Assembly (NCBI GenBank): GCA_963748205.1
Contig: CAVVIB010000023.1
Coordinates: 764,210 to 828,209 of the forward strand
Source of the DNA: JAIBJN01 sp963748205
Lineage (GTDB): Bacteria; Actinomycetota; Thermoleophilia; Gaiellales; Gaiellaceae
Direction: 5' to 3'
Length of the DNA: 64,000 nucleotides
Of this stretch, positions 61,597 through 64,000 are shown piece by piece. The translations under genes and the position numbers were made by a program. The notes under the pieces are model-generated. The model was given only the letters and a program-made list of their open reading frames with translations, was not told where the DNA came from and did not search any database. Within the stretch, counting starts at the first letter, position 1. Every line of letters begins with the position of its first letter.

Positions 61597-63954
61597 ATGG
61601 CAACCACCGAGGCCGAGACCTACATCGGCAAGCCCGTTCCCCGCAAGGAGGACGCGAAGCTCCTCACCGGCCAGTCCAGGTTCATCGACGACCTGAACAT
61701 GACCGGGATGGTGTGGGCGTCGCTCGTCCGCAGTCCCTACGCGCACGCGAAGATCACACGCGTCGACGTCACCGCGGCCCGCGAGGCCGAGGGCGTCGTG
61801 GCGGTCTTCTCCGGCGCCGACCTCGCCGACGACTGGGCGGCCACGCTTCCGTGCGTCTGGCTCGTCACCGAGGACACCAAGCAGCCGATGCACCGCCCGC
61901 TCGCCACCGACAAGGTGCGCTACCAGGGCGACGGCGTCGCGGTCGTGATCGCCGAGTCGCGCGCGCTGGCGAAGGACGCGGCCGAGCTCGTCGAGGTCGA
62001 CTACGAGGAGCTGCCGGCGGTGATCGACCCCGAGGCCGCGCTCGCCGACGACGCGCCGATCCTCCACGACGACCTCGGCACGAACCACTGCTTCACGTGG
62101 AAGCTCGAGGGCGGCGACGTCGAGGGCGTCTTCGGCAACGCGCCCGTGACCGTGAAGGAGCGCTACCGCCAGCAGCGCCTGATCCCGAATGCGATCGAGC
62201 CGCGGGGCGTGATCGCGACCTACGAGCCCTCTCAGGACGAGTACACGCTCTGGTCGGCGACCCAGATCCCGCACATCCTGCGGTTCTGGCTCGCGATCGT
62301 TCTCGGCGTGCCGGAGTCGAGGCTCCGCGTGATCGCGCCGGACGTCGGCGGCGGCTTCGGCTCCAAGCTGAACGTCTATGCCGAGGAAGCGCTCGCGCTC
62401 GCTCTGGCGAAGCGGATCGGCCGGCCGGTGAAGTGGACGGAGGAGCGCTCGGAGGGCTACCTCGCCACGATCCACGGCCGCGACCAGTGGCAGGAGATGG
62501 AGTACGCGGCGGACGAGGACGGCAAGATCCGCGGCGTGCGCGCCAAGCTCGTGGTCGGGCTGGGCGCCTACCTCCAGCTCGTCACCGCCGGCACGCCGAT
62601 CCTGGGCGGCTGGGTCTACGGCGGGCCCTACGACGTCGAGGCCTACTCGCTCGAGGTGATCGGCGCGTTCACGTCGGCCACCCCGACCGACGCCTACCGC
62701 GGCGCGGGCCGGCCGGAGGCGACGTTCCTGATCGAGCGAACGATGGACGCGCTCGCCCGCAAGCTGGAGATGGATCCGGCCGAGCTGCGGCGCAAGAACT
62801 TCATCACGGAGTTCCCGTACACGCTCGCCTCCGGGCTCACGATCGACTCCGGCGACTTCGTCGGTGCGCTCGACCGCGCGCTGGAGATGGCCGGCTACGA
62901 GGAGCTCCGGAAGGAGCAGGCCGAGCGGCGCGCCAACGGCGACAAGAAGGAGCTCGGGATCGGCTTCTCGACCTACACCGAGATGTGCGGGCTGGCACCG
63001 TCGCGGATTCTCGGCGCCATCCTGTACGCCGCCGGCGGCTGGGACGCGGCCACGGTGCGCTGCCTCCCGACCGGGAGCGTGGAGGTCTTCATCGGCACCT
63101 CGCCGCACGGGCAGGGGCACGTGACCACGTTCTCGCAGATCGTCGCGGAGCGGCTCGGCGTCCCCATCGACCAGGTCGAGGTGATCCACGGCGACACGAC
63201 CGCGATGCAGCTCGGCCTCGACACGTACGGGAGCCGGAGCCTCGCCGTCGGCGGGATCGCGCTCTACAACGCCGCCGAGAAGGTGATCGCCAAGGCCCGC
63301 GACGTCGTCGCGCACAAGCTCGAGGTCTCGGCAGACGACCTGGAGTACGACATCGGGACGTTCAAGGTCGCGGGCACGGACAAGGCGATGACAGTCCGCG
63401 ATGCAGCGCTGCACGCGTTCACGGCGCACGACCTGCCCGACGGCATGGAGCCCGGCCTCGAGGCGACCTTCGTCTACGACCCGCCCAACTTCAGCTGGCC
63501 GGGCGGCGCGCACATCTGCGTCGTCGAGGTCGACACGGAGACGGGCGCGATCGACCTCCGCCGCTACATCGCGGTGGACGAGATCGGCAACGTCATCAAT
63601 CCGATGGTCGTGGACGGTCAGATCCACGGCGGCATCACCCAGGGCGTCGCGCAGGCGCTCTGGGAGGAGGCGATCTACGACGAGGACGGCAACCTGACCA
63701 CGGGGTCGATGCTCTCGTACCTCGTGCCCAGCGCCGCAGAGACGATCGACTACGAGCTCGACCGCGTCAACGCCCCGAGCCCGACGAACCCGCTCGGCGT
63801 CAAGGGCGTGGGGGAGACGGGCACGATCGCCTCGACGCCGGCCGTCATCAACGCCGTCGTCGACGCGCTCTCGCCCTACGGCGTCACCGACGTGACCATG
63901 CCGGCCAAGCCCGAGAACGTCTGGCGCGCGCTGCAGGAAGGAGGTGCGAAGTGA
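61597..63954 (+). CDS. Aerobic CO dehydrogenase-like large (Mo) subunit, form II signature
   Basis: 785 residues, intact. Active-site loop at residues 366-372 is AYRGAGR, the form II (CODH-like) signature, at exactly the same residue numbers as AYRCSFR in the form I enzyme; the copper-binding Cys is absent. Other blocks: GQSRFIDDLNMTGMVWASLVRSPYAHAKI, PDVGGGFGSKLNVYAEEALALALAKRIGRPVKW, GQGHVTTFSQIVAERLG and catalytic Glu in GVKGVGETGTIASTPAVINAVVDAL. Substrate may not be CO. AGGGGAGGGGAG lies before the ATG. Confidence 0.94.
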   Translation: MATTEAETYIGKPVPRKEDAKLLTGQSRFIDDLNMTGMVWASLVRSPYAHAKITRVDVTAAREAEGVVAVFSGADLADDWAATLPCVWLVTEDTKQPMHRPLATDKVRYQGDGVAVVIAESRALAKDAAELVEVDYEELPAVIDPEAALADDAPILHDDLGTNHCFTWKLEGGDVEGVFGNAPVTVKERYRQQRLIPNAIEPRGVIATYEPSQDEYTLWSATQIPHILRFWLAIVLGVPESRLRVIAPDVGGGFGSKLNVYAEEALALALAKRIGRPVKWTEERSEGYLATIHGRDQWQEMEYAADEDGKIRGVRAKLVVGLGAYLQLVTAGTPILGGWVYGGPYDVEAYSLEVIGAFTSATPTDAYRGAGRPEATFLIERTMDALARKLEMDPAELRRKNFITEFPYTLASGLTIDSGDFVGALDRALEMAGYEELRKEQAERRANGDKKELGIGFSTYTEMCGLAPSRILGAILYAAGGWDAATVRCLPTGSVEVFIGTSPHGQGHVTTFSQIVAERLGVPIDQVEVIHGDTTAMQLGLDTYGSRSLAVGGIALYNAAEKVIAKARDVVAHKLEVSADDLEYDIGTFKVAGTDKAMTVRDAALHAFTAHDLPDGMEPGLEATFVYDPPNFSWPGGAHICVVEVDTETGAIDLRRYIAVDEIGNVINPMVVDGQIHGGITQGVAQALWEEAIYDEDGNLTTGSMLSYLVPSAAETIDYELDRVNAPSPTNPLGVKGVGETGTIASTPAVINAVVDALSPYGVTDVTMPAKPENVWRALQEGGAK

Positions 63955-64000
63955 TCCCCGCATCCTTCGACTACGAGCTCGCCGAGTCCGTCGACCACGC
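63951..64000 (+). CDS. CoxM-like FAD subunit of the form II set, truncated by window end
   Basis: GTG overlapping the large-subunit stop; the visible start reads IPASFDYELAESVDHA, equivalent to the N-terminus of the form I CoxM (YPARFEYHAPQSVDEA). AAGGAGG is 8 nt upstream. The order here is therefore S-L-M, different from M-S-L in the form I set. Confidence 0.75.
   Translation, partial: MIPASFDYELAESVDH

Noticed and set aside
61540..63963. Long open frame on the minus strand opposite the form II large subunit (about 807 codons)
   Set aside because: Same explanation: GC-driven shadow of an intact conserved enzyme.

Overview
The window is very GC-rich, densely packed and full of GTG starts and 4-bp ATGA/GTGA overlaps. 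Gene content points to a high-GC actinobacterium. A soil-type member of the Thermoleophilia (Solirubrobacterales/Gaiellales-like) is my best guess from content only: a CofG-CofH fusion FO synthase with the other F420 genes, carbon monoxide dehydrogenases, and many secreted proteins of unknown role. No rRNA, tRNA, CRISPR array, insertion sequence or prophage is visible. No gene-free stretch exceeds about 300 bases.

Layout. 1-7.1 kb: mixed accessory genes (MarR tail, ferritin-like protein, membrane protein, ATP-grasp protein, two cupins around a papain-type protease, AraC regulator, FG-GAP propeller protein). 7.2-17.2 kb: signalling block with a LacI-type HTH protein, a GAF/degenerate-GGDEF protein, cyclophilin, a 904-residue GAF-GGDEF-GAF-GAF-HD-GYP enzyme, two tandem small 'PHHWW' proteins of unknown function and a zinc-ribbon nucleotide cyclase/ATPase/TPR regulator. 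17.2-28.2 kb: membrane protein, cupredoxin, MBL hydrolase, sugar dehydrogenase-like propeller, sulfurtransferase, ornithine cyclodeaminase-like enzyme, HMG-CoA lyase and three large membrane proteins of glycosyltransferase type. 28.3-33.7 kb: an ABC importer (two permeases, ATPase, NMT1-like lipoprotein) followed by dihydropyrimidinase/hydantoinase, so probably uptake and ring opening of a pyrimidine-like compound. 33.6-37 kb: CapA-like protein and a secreted protein diverging from a response regulator with a degenerate receiver. 37-42 kb: coenzyme F420 genes (fbiC, cofC, cofD, F420:NADPH oxidoreductase, cofE). 42-47.1 kb: urate degradation (hotdog protein, urate oxidase, OHCU decarboxylase, HIU hydrolase), a class III aminotransferase and an 8-oxoguanine deaminase-like amidohydrolase. 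47.2-50.5 kb: PEP carboxylase and a voltage-gated ion channel. 50.5-64 kb: a CO dehydrogenase locus with coxE-like and coxD-like maturation genes, a form I set (coxM-coxS-coxL, active-site loop AYRCSFR), two XdhC/CoxF-type genes, coxG, then a form II set (coxS-coxL, loop AYRGAGR, start of coxM) running off the window.

Two window-wide patterns stand out. First, about twenty recognisable genes are each broken by a frameshift, and in nearly all of them the gene length is 3n+1, meaning one extra base. Many other long genes are intact. This looks more like a systematic insertion artefact than gene decay, and coordinates of broken genes are given end to end. Second, at least ten genes have a TANNNT -10-like hexamer exactly 6-8 nt before the start codon with no ribosome binding site, the arrangement expected for leaderless transcripts.
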